Notes under the pieces: model-generated | What the model saw: the letters and a program-made list of their open reading frames with translations, nothing else | Databases searched by the model: none | What the model was told of the DNA's origin: nothing | Assembly (NCBI GenBank): GCA_032768795.1 | Contig: CP136494.1 | Span: forward strand, 1,736,001 to 1,800,000 | Source: Tremella fuciformis | Lineage: Eukaryota; Basidiomycota; Tremellomycetes; Tremellales; Tremellaceae | Reading direction: 5' to 3' | DNA: 64,000 nucleotides | Made by a program: the position numbers and the translations under genes | Shown: positions 1 through 11,692 of the stretch, one piece after another | How positions within the stretch are numbered: position 1 is the first letter of the stretch | Layout of the letters: every line of letters starts with the position of its first letter

Positions 1-69
1 GCAAGCCGGATAGGTCGTTTGCATCATGTCCATATTGCGAAACTCAGTGAAATCTGTCACCGATGCTCA

Positions 70-1374
70 TCAAACGCTGTTGGCAGACAGCTCAAACGGG
101 CAGGCGATATTGCTGAGCTCAGTAGAGACTGATGGCTTTGTGGCAAGCCCGACAATCGACATCTGGAGGACCAGTCTGAACTTCAAGTCTGCCACTCAGT
201 CCGGCCCAACTAACGGTGGCCTGTACTTACCTGTCCGCTGGGTCCCTGGCCAAATATGGCCACAAGCATTGTACACATCGTTCCCTGACACTCAGCATCA
301 CCGACTGAACCAAGGATTTTACTGACAGGTCGTATCGCTATCGTTCAGCGCCGAATAGCTAAACTCGACTGGAAGAACAACCGGCTGATTGTCTTTGTGC
401 TTGACCGAATGATCACCCCAGTTGCCCGTGGCGATGGCTTTCTCGGTGTTGAGGTCGTATAGCGTCGCGTACAGGTCGTGGAAATGAACGGGGATATATG
501 AGCTGGACGCATCGGCTCGTGACTCAGTGTGAATCCCTCGCGGCAGAGTGTGAGAATCGACTTACCGTACAGGTTGAGATTCCCGCTGAAAGAGAAATTC
601 GTGGGCGAGCGACTGAAGCTGACAGTCGAGTTGTCAACGGTGAATGGGGTCTGATTATAGAACGTGAAGCTCGGACCACGAGGAATGACGAAGAATAGCG
701 TTATGCCCACTCTGCACCCGTTAGCGTCAGCGGTCACGATGAGCCCATTGGTGATTGGGACTTACGCCACGCAGAGGAAGAAGAAGGCGAAGACCAGCAC
801 GCGCCGCGTCAGCCAGGGCACGCCGAACATGCCGCGTTGGTCCCGCGTCCACTCTCTCCATGCGCGTCTCTGGCCATCTCGACGAATCTCGGTCTGACCG
901 CGGCGCGACATCTCGTGCAGCTCCGATTTTTGCCACCTGGTCCGTCAACGCTCGCCGAGCTCACGATTGCGGTCGGGATTCACTCTGGTCCAAGAACCGG
1001 TACAGAGATCATCTCTTCCTCTGGGGCAGGCTTCATGCCAGTAGGCGGGATATTCTGCGTGAGCGGCCGATACCTAGAATCAACTATTTCACCATGGACT
1101 TCGAATTTTCTGGGCGGACGTACGATCGATCGTCCCTATATGTGCCATTGGTGCTGTCTTCTCCCCGGTCTCTGTCCAAGCCGTAGACGTCGCTCCATCT
1201 CGGTCCCTCGCCATCAAAGTCTGCTCGCACGTCGAATGGCTCGTCTTGGTCCTCGGGATCGTCATGATACAGGGCGCTGGGTGCCCGAGGGGGATCGTAA
1301 GGCTGGCTGTATGCTGACGGGCGGGTAGACGCTTGAACACGGCGAGGAAAATCCATCGAGAGGCGAGAGGACAT
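70..1374 (-). CDS. LEA-like (LEA2/WHy-type) single-pass membrane protein
   Basis: The protein starts MSSRLSMDFPRR at 1374 with a hydrophilic acidic N-terminus. A basic stretch and one membrane span (LTRRVLVFAFFFLCVA continuing VGITLFFVIPRG) follow, then an extracytosolic domain with FTFYNQTPFTVDNSTVSF, YATLYDLNTEKAIATG and QMSIVGLATKPSVSTELS, which matches the fungal LEA-like membrane protein family in my recollection. At least five short introns are needed, for example GTAAGT...GGGTGCAG near 773-720, GTAAGT after NLNLY near 566, GTCAGT near 330 and GTAAGT near 229. Between about 985 and 860 the obvious coding frame (WQKSELHEMSRRG) does not connect to the membrane-span frame. Either a longer intron (about 125 nt, GTGAAT to GGCCAG) is used or there is a one-base indel. 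The stop is TGA at 70-72. Function of the family in fungi is not established; membrane topology is inferred. Confidence 0.75.
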
Positions 1375-1830
1375 GTTGGCCTGTTAATTGAAATTTGCTG
1401 GCTCGACAGATGAAGAGAGATTGTGTACGATCAGAAACGGGATCGGGCGTCGTGGTTCCCTTGTCGATCAAAGGACCTCCTGCCTCGCCGCACCTCGACT
1501 GCAACTCCCAGTGGCTAGCAGATGACAGTGAGTCGTTCACGACTGTCGGATCGATACTGAGAGTGCTGACTGTACATTGGCATGCATGCCGACATGTTGA
1601 ACTGCTGTGCGGCAAGAGTAGGAGTCGGGTCTGTGCTGAAACAAAGGAGTAGTCTCCGGTGGACACACCGCTTTTTACGTTAGCCGATGGGTCCGCCGCA
1701 CCATGAATGCATGCATCAGGCAATATTAGAGATCGTGAATTTCGTTCATTATACCACTCGTCAACCCTGTCGTAGAGTAAAACAAGAAAATCGTGTATAG
1801 CGCTACATGTCCCCCTGACCCCGGCTTGGC
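1375..1830. other. intergenic, 456 bp
   Basis: Promoter side of the LEA-like gene and 3' side of the next minus-strand gene. It contains short GCATGC/CATGCATG palindromes near 1580-1715 but no credible coding frame or RNA gene that I can see. Confidence 0.4.
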
Positions 1831-4257
1831 CTACTGCCACCATCGCTTCTTCTTCTTCGCCATTGGTCCTTGCACACCCACCTTCAAACCCAGAGTCTCG
1901 GCCTGGTTCTCATCCCGGGTCTCGCGATACCCAATGGCGACGCGCCCCTTACTGCTCTTGATCGTAATTTTGCTCATCTCGCCTCTTGTATGAGCACTGA
2001 ATCCTCCAACGACCTCGTCGATGATATCGTTTTGCTCTCTGAAGGATTGAGGAATGAAGCGCTCGATGTGACTGGCGGTCGATTGTTCGAATGTTTGATT
2101 CGAGCGTGATTTGACTTTGCCTTTTCCTTTGACAGTACCGCTGAGGTCGCCTGACGGTGGAGGCCTCACCTGCGTCGGTGAGATTACCTTGGTCTCCTCG
2201 CCCTCGGTAGTGGCAAGAGGCGCAATCGTGGTGGTGTAAAAGGACTCGTAGGGGTTGGCGATCTTGGCGCATTGAGGCTGAAGAATGTCACAGATCTTGG
2301 GGGGCATGCCGGGGCAAGTGAAATTGACAACACCGAAGAAGCTTTCAGGTCTGGACATAAGGCAAAGCGAGCAACCCAAAAGAACACGCACAAGAGAACA
2401 AGCACATCTCCAGACTTTGTCTCGATGCGAAGATCGATCTGCCGATCGTTGTCCACAACAATCTGGTTTCATTAGGAGCCTGGACGGTCCCGCGAGGAAC
2501 GTAAATCACCAAGTCAATTTTCACACCGCCGCTCTTGCTCTGGACCTCGACTCTCGCCTTCTTGCGACCCTTCTCCTTTCCCCACCCTTCACTCCCACAG
2601 TCGACGACGCCCAGGCCAAGCTCAATTGCCCCTGCCTCCGAGACAAATTTGCCGTCTGCGGGGATCACCCAGTCCTTCGCGAGCTTCGCCAGGCCATCGA
2701 TAGGCGCGCCTATGGTCGTGTTGAATCGACTCTTCGGGGCAGAAGCCAGCCCGCTCAATGCCATATTCGCCACATTGCTCACTTGCGGATGGACGTGGAA
2801 GAGGGCTTCCTTTAGAAAAGGGTCCAGATAATGAGTGGACCATATTGGCGTCTTTGCATCCGCGCGCAGCTCAGCATGCGATTCAGCCTTTGCGCGGAAG
2901 CCGGTTGGAGGCGGCCTTGCCAAGATGGTTTGGGCTTGGGGAGATGGCGGATAGTCGGGCGCACCTGGGGGTGGAGGAGAAAGAGGAGCGAGCGTTTCCG
3001 GGTTCGGGCGAATCGTGGATGCCGAATCTGTCGTGCTCGTAGATGACTGGGGCAGGGGCTTTGGTGGAGGCGGAACCCGCCTCGGGCGAGAGGGTCCAGC
3101 CTGACTGTCTGTCATGATGACATCTCCATCCGCTTGCCGAGCACGAAAGCTCTGTGTATGACCAAGATTTGCGTTCCGCGGAAGGCTCCTTGATCGTCGA
3201 GTAGCCAGTCGTGGTGGGTTGCGTCTGGGAGGGAGATTCGGTGGAGGCGCTCCAAGGGATGCGTAGGCGAATTGAGCGGAAGGTGCGGTGAGCTCAGGGG
3301 GGATGTGGGACTTGTAGTCTGGTCTGTTTGAGGCAGCCAGGCAATGACAGACAAGACGTTGGCGGGCGAAGAAGGCGGGTACGAATGAACAATATCTATA
3401 TCAGCAACAACCTCTCTCGAAAGGCGTCGCCAAAGTAAAGAGGTGACGCAAGGATGATTACGTACTCCCAAGCAGGTGGATCCTGAAATGGTCAGCGCGA
3501 AGTAAAGCATGAGAGTCCAACGACGCAGAGCTTCAAGCAGCACCGCGTATGGCACGCCAGAGGTGGGACCGACACTCACAGGTATGGGAACGTTCGAGGG
3601 CACGGGCGGCAATTCCCTTCTCCTCTGCATGGCCCTCTCCATGCCCATCGCGTCGAAACCCTCCGCGTGCCCGACCGACGCGTTCACTCCGAATTCATCG
3701 ACGTCCATCGCAGATGCTTGTCTCCTCATGCCTACCCTTGGACTGGCGCCGGAGCCCTGCCCGCTAGGACCCGCTTCGCCAGGCCCAAAAGTGGACTCGG
3801 GAAGCTGGTCTGGTCTCGGTGGAAGAGGCGGACCGGGACTCCACCGTTGCCTCAGTCGATGCTGCTGCATATCCTGACCAGGACGATGAAACGGCGATCC
3901 AGGTGGGGTAAGACTGTGACCCGCGCCGATACCTGCGAAGCCGCCCGCAGGCGCAGGAAGGGGCTCAATTGGCTTGGCCACCTGCGCTGCCTGCGAGAGA
4001 GAGGTAGTAGCTGTCTCATGGGTATCGCTTGAGCCGGACTCAGAAAAGAACGAAGGGATCGAAAGGTTGGAGGTCCACGAAGTCGTGGACGAGGTTGGGT
4101 TCTGAAGAGTCTGCTGATATGCGGCCGAAGAGGCGTCCCGATCAAACGCCAGAGGTTGGTATTCGGATAGGGAGAGCGATCGCGGTCTCGCACTGGGCGA
4201 ACGATTTGGCAGAGAGTGGCGTAATTGATAGGTTGACGGCAGCGCCATCTCGTCCAC
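1831..4257 (-). CDS. DUF7330-like beta-rich protein, about 717 aa
   Basis: Two long overlapping minus-strand frames resolve into one gene when introns are removed: 3483-3579 (GTGAGT...TTTCAG), 3324-3411 (GTTGTT...AAACAG, weak donor), 2463-2509 (GTGATT, branch CTAAT, ACCAG) and 2351-2391 (GTGCGT...TCCAG). The spliced length is then a multiple of three. The N-terminal ~230 residues are Pro/Ser-rich and low complexity. A short conserved-looking patch follows (PPAWEYVIILASPLYFGDAF). The C-terminal third has repeated strands of the type V-x-SKSGGVKIDL and LRIETKSGDVLVLLP followed by ESFFGVVNF, which is the style of fungal DUF7330/DUF4097 proteins. The tail is lysine-rich (AKKKKRWWQ). No signal peptide or membrane span is seen. 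Family assignment rests on motif style only; the function is unknown. Confidence 0.65.
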
Positions 4258-5353
4258 GCGGCGGCCTGCCTCTGGGTGGTGAAGGCAAGGAGGATGTCAC
4301 AAGGGTGAAGGGCAACAGGCAGGCGGCGACCTAGTCCATCTCGTCGTCGCCGATTGATTGAGGCTCGCCAAGCCAGACGGATGGAGCGGGAATGACAAGA
4401 GAGTCAGAAGTGAGATGGTGACAGGCAAAGCGGCATATCACTTCTGAGCTCCCGTCATCATTCGAGCACTCTACCTTTGCTTTAGGCTCCTCTCCCGCAT
4501 TCATTTGCACTTTTTAGCTGGCCTGATAGCGGTTGTCACAGGACGTCATCGCGGATTCGGCCCGGCGACGACCGAACACTTTGACCCTGAAAGTCAAGTA
4601 GTGAGCGCGTCTGTATGCTTTGCTTGTAGACTGTATTTGGACGATGCTTGCCGGCTGCCAGTGTCAAGCATATACGCTTCGGTGTGATGCGATAATAGAC
4701 ACTTCGGAAGAGGCTCCGCGATGACTTTGCAAGGTGAAAGGCCGGGGGGGGGGGGGGGGGGGGGGGCGCACGAGCACCCTGTCCCGAGCGATTCTTCTCC
4801 TGCTTCCTTGGGCATCCTGGTTGGTCTCGCTCCTATCCCTATGTTCCCGACGCCTCGCTGATCACAGCTGCGATGCCGAGCAGACTGAGAGGTCTTTATG
4901 CTGCGAAGGTTGACTATGAGAAGGGTCAACTGACAAAGGTGAGACAAAAGTGGATTTGGGAGGTCCAAGCTCTGGTTCCTTTGGGATTGATTGGTGCGCA
5001 TGGCCGGGATTGTCCCTCCACCATCGAGTAACGCTAGGTCCCACACACATTCTTGACTTCTTACATCCCCACCGCTATTGCAATCGTCATACGGGTCAGC
5101 TCATCGACTGACAAAGCGGTGGGCACGGTGTGGTGGTCAGGCGGCGTCCACTCGCCTCAAAAGCCAGCGGGGTAATGATCACACCTCGTCCGCTCATGTG
5201 GCCTGGTAGTGCCAGAAGCCCATCTCAACCACCTGTGCGACGCCATCCCTTCGAGCTGTCCTCTATCTTCAGCAAGAGCACGGCGTGATCTCCGCTTGGC
5301 CTCAATCCCCGGCGAACAACGTCGGACAACAAGTGGAGCTGGGAGATTGCAAA
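4258..5353. other. intergenic, divergent promoter region
   Basis: About 1.1 kb between the divergent DUF7330-like gene and the giant coiled-coil gene. It holds a 23-bp G homopolymer (4744-4766). Short frames here have no family resemblance or codon bias that I recognise. It probably carries both promoters and long 5' leaders. Confidence 0.5.
4744..4766. repeat. poly-G tract, 23 bp
   Basis: An uninterrupted run of G on the plus strand in non-coding DNA. Such tracts are prone to length errors in sequencing and to G-quadruplex formation; the exact length may not be reliable. Confidence 0.9.
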
Positions 5354-8300
5354 ATGGCCAGTCAGCTACCCGGCCGTCCAAAGTCAGCGATCGAGCGAGC
5401 TCCAGCAGGTGACGATAGCTCTGGGGCTCGAGGGCTCTTGTGGCCCCCCGGAACTGCTGGTATTGCCTCTTTACCGAATGCTCGCCGCCGGTCGTACCAT
5501 GAGGCGAGCTCGTCCATAGCGCCAACTGACTGGCCGATTCGTCCGCACAGCTCACATCAACCCCACGCGTCGTTCTCTCACAGCGCTGTTCGACCTCACC
5601 CCTCTCCACACTACGCCAATGATCGTAGCTCGCTTGGACTGTCGTACGCGATACCTTCGTCCTCGGTACCGGATGCGTCCCCCTTCGATTGGTCGACTTC
5701 CGGTCCCAACTCGCCGCCCTATGTATTCCACTCTGCTCCTATGCAGCCATCGTCTTCTGTACCACTTCCAACAGACTCTCGCCCGGTAGGCATTCCCCAC
5801 ATCACCCGCTCATGGACATTGGACTCTCCATCTCGCACATCGCTCGCCCTGCCGCATGCCAACTTCGTTTTGCCCCTTACCAGGAGCCCAATACCTTTCA
5901 GCGCATTGACCTCGAGGATGTTGACCGTCTCGCCCGTGACTAGCAATGCTAGCGGCCCCTCTTCATCCGAAGGCGAGCGCAGGGTGGTATCGCTTCCACC
6001 GCAAGCGTTGATACCGCGCCTTCCGGAGATCCCCAGACGGGCGAGTGGTCGAAGGCAGGGCGGACCGCCCAAAGCAGTACTAGGCGGACCGGGCGGGAAG
6101 ACGTACGAGGAGTTACAAATTGAGAAGATGGCGAGAATTGAGGGCGATGCAAGCTCTTCAGTCAGCACCTCTCTTCTGACCCCCGACCGACAATCGCGAG
6201 AGACGGACCCGTCGCCTTCGCCCAAAACGGCTCAAGGCCAGCATCCGAGCATCGCATCGAAGTGGAGGGGAAAGGAGATCAAGATTCGGCTCCCGCCTCT
6301 CCACTACGAGCCCCCGGAGCACCCTGCACCTTCGCCGCTGAACGACATGCCCGAGGCTCTGCCGCAATCCCGAAAGGAGAGATTCCCATGGCCAAGGCAA
6401 AGGATTTTGACAACCCCAGAAAGCGTTCCGCTCCCCATCACTTCGCCACGAAACTCCGACCAGATGTCGAGGGCTAGGTGGGCAGAGACGGCGGCGACAA
6501 AGGGCAAACAAGACTTTCTCTCACAGCAGCCGATGTATAAAGGCAGGCGCATCAAAATAAAAATCCCACCAGAGGTGCGCTTTGCAATTCCAGCCACTCC
6601 AAGCATGCTTACTCTGCAGAACGCCTGGGAATCTCTTCTCGTCGTTGCCAGAGGTAAGAGAGCGTGGCGAACTCTTGGGCCTGATCTGACCCGGCAGCGG
6701 CCCTTGAAGTTCGGAAAGATGCCCAATCATCCTCTCCGGTGAAAGTGCAAGAAAGTTTTCTGCCAGCACTCCCTACAACTCCAGGCCAATCGGATGTCAA
6801 GCGCAGCGCAGAATTGCCACCCGATCGCCTGTTGGAGAGCAGCTCTTCCGTCGACGACTTGATAGTGACCCCAGAAGAAAAGTTCGGGAGACTAGTTGCA
6901 CGAGACACATTCGGCAACTCTGGCTTTCTCAAGCGGCAATTAGGAGGCCTTCTTCGAACTCCCAAAGAAAGACGCGCAATCGAGGTCGCGAGATCCAGTG
7001 CACGCATATCAGAGATCGACGGAACACCCTCCTTGGGCAAGCGGGATTCGGAGGCGAAGATCATCGATCCTGGAGACCTCGAAGAGATCCCATTGACTGC
7101 GAGTGCAGATAGCCCGGAGCAGCCGCCCTCCGGACGGATTTTTGTTGGCGACTTAGTGACTTCTGGGCTCAGCATGAATGAGCGCGACGTGGAAGAGTCC
7201 GACCGTTCGACTACCGCATCGTCCGATCGTCATCGTGCGAAGGACGCGCAAGACGACGACCACTTTGATGCGGCAGACTCTCCCTCGCGACCTTCTGGTA
7301 CGGCCAAACCTCCTATGTTTGGTCATGATCTTGCTCTTCAACAGTCAGACGGTCTTCTGAGACCTGCATCCGAACGTTCCAAGCGGAAGGCCGTCGCCGA
7401 TGTCGCGACCACTTCAAGTGCATCGGGCCAAGCCTTAGATCTTCTGCCGGCGCAGGACCCTTCCGAGACGCAATTTTTGTCAGCAGATGTTGGTGTCCCC
7501 AGCCCTGCCTCAGCAATTCACGAGCTCGTTGATGAGAGCGACATGGTCTCTACGCCAAGTATCGATCCGAGCCAAGGGGAAAGACAATCGACGACCAACT
7601 CGTCCTCCCCACATGGCATGCAAGCCCTACGCGCGAGTGACGAACACAAGCACGCTGAGGAGATCGCTCGATCGAAGCGGATGCGTCCGAACGCACCGGT
7701 GTTCATCCCGCAGGGCGGACCCTCTTCTGCTGCTTCCCGCGATTCCGTAGACACACCGCAGCCAGAGTTGGACAAAAAGTCTAGGATGAAAGCTCCGCTC
7801 CGAGCGACAGCTGCTGCGTTCCGTCCCTCTCATACACCGTCAGCCTCTGTGGCAACCTCGACGGGGTCACAGCAGCTTTCTTCGACAGCCTTTGGCGCTC
7901 TTGTCAGGCAAAATCCGGGCAGAGGGGAATTTACCTTCAACGCCGGAATTGGTGCATCTCGGACAGCCTCCGACCTGAATCCAACAGCTCGACCATTCTC
8001 CTTCACGGGAACAGGGACGAGTCGCCCATCCTATGTTGATGAGATCGGCAACAAGCCTTCACGTCCAAGCACTGGGATGGAATCTGACGCGAGAAAGGTG
8101 CTCGACGTGGCGGATACATTCGATTTGTCGCAAACTCCGTTCTCGCTTTGGGGCAGCCTGGAAGAAATCAAATCTGCGAATCCACCTGCAGGGGAAGGTC
8201 GCGCGCCAGTTGAAGGGGAATCGCTGGGGACGAGACCGGACAGTGATGACGAGGACCCCGCATTTGGAACGTCAGCAGGATCTTCTTCCGCCTTGTTCTT

Positions 8301-11300
8301 CCGTTCCCCTGCTCCCTCGCCTGCCCCATCATCCGATGACGGTCGGGTGCATATCCCGAGCGAAATGTCTGCTCTCCCTCTCCGAGCAGAAGCGTCCCCT
8401 CAACCCGTCATCGGATTTTCGAACAAAGAGCATCCTTTACACCCATCTCCCGACCCAGCCGACGGAGCCCGATCCCCTCGACATGAGCGACCAGAGTCTA
8501 GTCGGATAAGCGCCAATTCCCATTTATCGAAAGAGATGTGCGAAGCGGACGAGAGTATGGCTGCTACGCGGGTTGCCGACGTCGAGGCGGTCACTATTTA
8601 TAGGTCTCATCCGGTCGGATCCCACTCAGTGTCGCGCATCAACGTTTCTAGGGAGTTTATGGACTCCGCCGCCGTCATGAAAGCTCCTCCCTTGACTACC
8701 AGTGGTAAGCTCATAGGCCCCAAGGACGATGTGGGTGGGGATGCAAGCACAACAAACCATCCGTTGAAGACTTCAGACGTATCTGCAAGTTCGAAGCATA
8801 GTGCACCACCACCTTCGAGGACAAGGCGACTTAGCGCTTCCACGCCCGCCTTCGTCTTTGGTGGCCCGCTGCAGCACTCGACCTCCGCACAAGATCTCAA
8901 GCATGACCATGAGAGCTTCATCGGACTGTCCCCGGCAGCGACAACGTTTGAGCCCCGCGGTATGGGCCCTGGCCAACCGATCATCTCTCCCCAAGCCCGC
9001 TTCCCCTTGCCCTCAAAGCCTGGTATTGTGGAGAGTTCGATACCACCGATGCAGAAAGAGGGCCAAAAGGTGTCACCATCGAGGTCTGCGACTCGCGACC
9101 GAGGTCCTGAAGATGATCACTCAGTCGACCCGGCCTCGAGTATTCGTATCACTCCGGACATGGAGGGCGATGAGAAAACGCCTACCGCCACTGGATTTAT
9201 CACCTCCCCCGCTTTCGAGCATCCAATGTCGCCGCTGTCTGCATCGCCTGGACCTGCACCTGCGCCATACATCACGGTGGATGCTGCGGATGATGATCGG
9301 AAGTTCCGTCAATGGACATTCCCTCTCGTCGCTCTGTCAGGCACTGCGCATGCAACTCGGCCATCGATCTCGCGGCGACACACCATGCCCGGCAAGCAGG
9401 TTGAACTAGAGACACCCGGAGCTGGTGTTGCTTCTACCGCGCCGGATTCTGCGTCGCTCGCCACGCGCGTGCAGGACTTGCGCGCATTCTTGCAATCATA
9501 TGGGCACTTTGCCGAATCTGGCCAGACCTCTGACTGTGTCGATGACGAAAGCAGTGCTGTCGACCTGTTGAATGCTTCGAATCTCATGTCAGGGCGACCG
9601 AGTGTCAGCGCTCAATCGAGTGTTGAGTTCCCTGTCCGCCAGGATGCCACCCGCGCCAGAGAGGTGGAAATGGCTCTACAGTCACCCGAATCACTCGATC
9701 CGCAACGACAAGATGCCATAAGTGCTGAAGTTGTGGGCATCATGCGGGACTTATTGGGTACTCTACGTGCACATAAAGCGCGAGAGAGCGGTGCCGGAGG
9801 CATCGAAAACGCAAGTATAGCGGAAGCTATCGAGAGCGGCCTGAGCTCCGTGCTCAATCCGGTCCTCCCTTCTCTCGCTGGTGAGAGGACAGCTATGGTG
9901 ACCAGTCCCAGACTCATTGACAGCTCTTGATAATTTCCGGGAGCAGCTTGGATCACAAGTGTCCTCAGTCGACGAGATGATGACAGTGCTGCGCGAACAA
10001 TCTGCGATCCTCAATGAACTGCAAGAGACTGCAGCGCTCAAGCCTCCCCATTCAGCCTTTTCCCTGTCACCCTCGCCCCTATCTGCCGATGTGAATATGG
10101 AGGATGTCAACGAGACGAGCAGAACTGAAGAAATGTTTGCGGCACTCATTTCTGGACAACATGCTCTCATGGACAAGATCGGCAGCGACGCACTCGAGAC
10201 GATCTCTTCTTCCGTCACCATTGCTGCGATTTTCCGAACTGTCGAGGCTCTTCGACAGGAGTTGCAGATCCAGAGGGCTGCAATTGCTGACTCATCACGA
10301 GTAGCAGAGCATTCGATGGAGGTCTCACGTCAGCTGGTTGGGGCGCAAGCGGAAATCCAAGCCCTCGAGACGTCGGTCAAAGACATCGTGACCGTCAAGG
10401 AGAGACTGCAGGATGAGAAATTGAGCTTGCAACAACAGCTTGATCATGTCCGTACGGAGGTCACAACTATGAGCACCGAGACGAAAGATCGAGCGGTAGA
10501 GCTGGATGCGGCTCTCGCAGCCAGGCTTGTGGCGGAAAGCGAGAAAGAAGCGGTCCAGAAACAGCTCAACGAAGCCAAATTGCTGATCGCAAGAAGAGAC
10601 GTGGAGCTCGCCAAAGCCCAGAAGCAGGTGAGTCACGGGAGGATAGAACCTAGTTCGTGCTCAGTCTCAGTTAGACGTGGAACGGAAGAAGCCGCCAGCC
10701 GCACCACCGCAACCAGAGAGACCGGATCCAGACGGCAAAGAAGACTTCCGCGACGAGGTCATGTCCCGTCTGGTCAGACTCGATGAAGCCATGCACGAGA
10801 TCATGTCAAGTAGGGTCAAGGAATACTCACAAGTTTTGGACCGGAACCGGATCCTGCAAGCCGAGGTGGACTCACTCCGACAGCGTGTAGGCTAGGTGTT
10901 CGCGAGCTGGCTCAGCTGACGCCTCTTGAACAGGTCGAAGCTTCCGCCGAGAAGTTTGCCGCATTGCAGTTGTCGACCACCACCACCCTGTCCGAGGTCG
11001 ACGCGGAACAACGAATCACCAGAGACAAGATGGAAGAGGCGCAGATGGCAAGAGAAGCGGCCGAACGGCTCTCGGAAAGCCTACAAGTGGAACTGCAGAG
11101 AATGAAGGAAGAGGGTGAGGTGTGGAAGATGATGGCGCGGGAGAGGCAGGCTACCAGCAGGCTGCAAGAGGTGAGCCGTGCAAAGTTGAAACACATTGAG
11201 CTAAGATCAGATGCGCTTACACGGACTCGCCCAAGAAGTCCATCATTGGAAAACGTTTGCCTTGGAGATCGACCGCAGTCAATTCAAGGCGTTTGTCAAG

Positions 11301-11465
11301 CGGAATCCCAGTTTGGTCAAGAAGGAGGCTTCGGCCGAGTCGAGTGCGGGTCTGACGGGTGGAGACTCGGCGGCAGACAGAAAAGAGGACGGGGGAACTT
11401 GGTATGGGGTGCCTTCTGTTTCCAAATCGAATCAGCCGCAGGAGGGCACTACATTGGAGGAGTGA
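5354..11465 (+). CDS. very large Ser/Pro-rich coiled-coil protein, about 1,960 aa
   Basis: Start chosen at ATG 5354 (context CAAAATGGCC); the frame upstream has only a GTG. Introns are 6654-6697, 9881-9923, 10628-10670, about 10888-10934, and one near 11169-11210, all 42-47 nt, and they merge several frames into one reading frame. Residues 1 to ~1500 are low complexity and Ser/Pro-rich. Two related basic patches stand out near residues 325 and 420: KWRGKEIKIRLPP and YKGRRIKIKIPP. From about residue 1510 onward the protein is strongly heptad-like (EKLSLQQQLDHVRTEV, EVDAEQRITRDKMEEAQ), predicting long coiled coils. It ends with WKTFALEIDRSQFKAFVKRNP and a short acidic tail. The repeated [WY]-x-G-[KR]-x-I-x-I-x-[LI]-P-P motif may bind a common partner. 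I do not recognise the family; a scaffold or cytoskeletal role is only inference from architecture. Confidence 0.75.
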
Positions 11466-11692
11466 GAGCTTGACGACGTGGTTAACGACTGAACGACTTC
11501 ATACGATGACGACGTGACGATACACGATAACGACAAAAAGGCCTGACTACAGTCGGAGACCTAGCATAGTAATTCTTATCCTGTCCCTTGCATTCTAAAC
11601 GTAGTTTGACGACACGACGACCATTTTGCATGACACCATAGTCCTGAACTTCCCAGATACCGCTCCTGTTCCCTAGTTACCCACAGAGATGC

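Noticed and set aside
855..990. Frameshift making the LEA-like gene a pseudogene
   Set aside because: A somewhat longer intron can also connect the frames, and a single-base sequencing error is equally likely; not enough evidence to call it broken.
2463..2485. An apparent 23-nt ultra-short intron in the DUF7330-like gene (starts GTCCAG, ends AACCAG, contains CTAAT)
   Set aside because: A 47-nt intron with donor GTGATT at 2509 uses the same branch and acceptor, keeps the frame and has the normal size for this genome.
3112..4257. Two overlapping minus-strand genes sharing ATGA at 3112-3115
   Set aside because: With introns at 3483-3579 and 3324-3411 the two frames become one continuous protein; the 3' part of the upper frame is intron and off-frame sequence.
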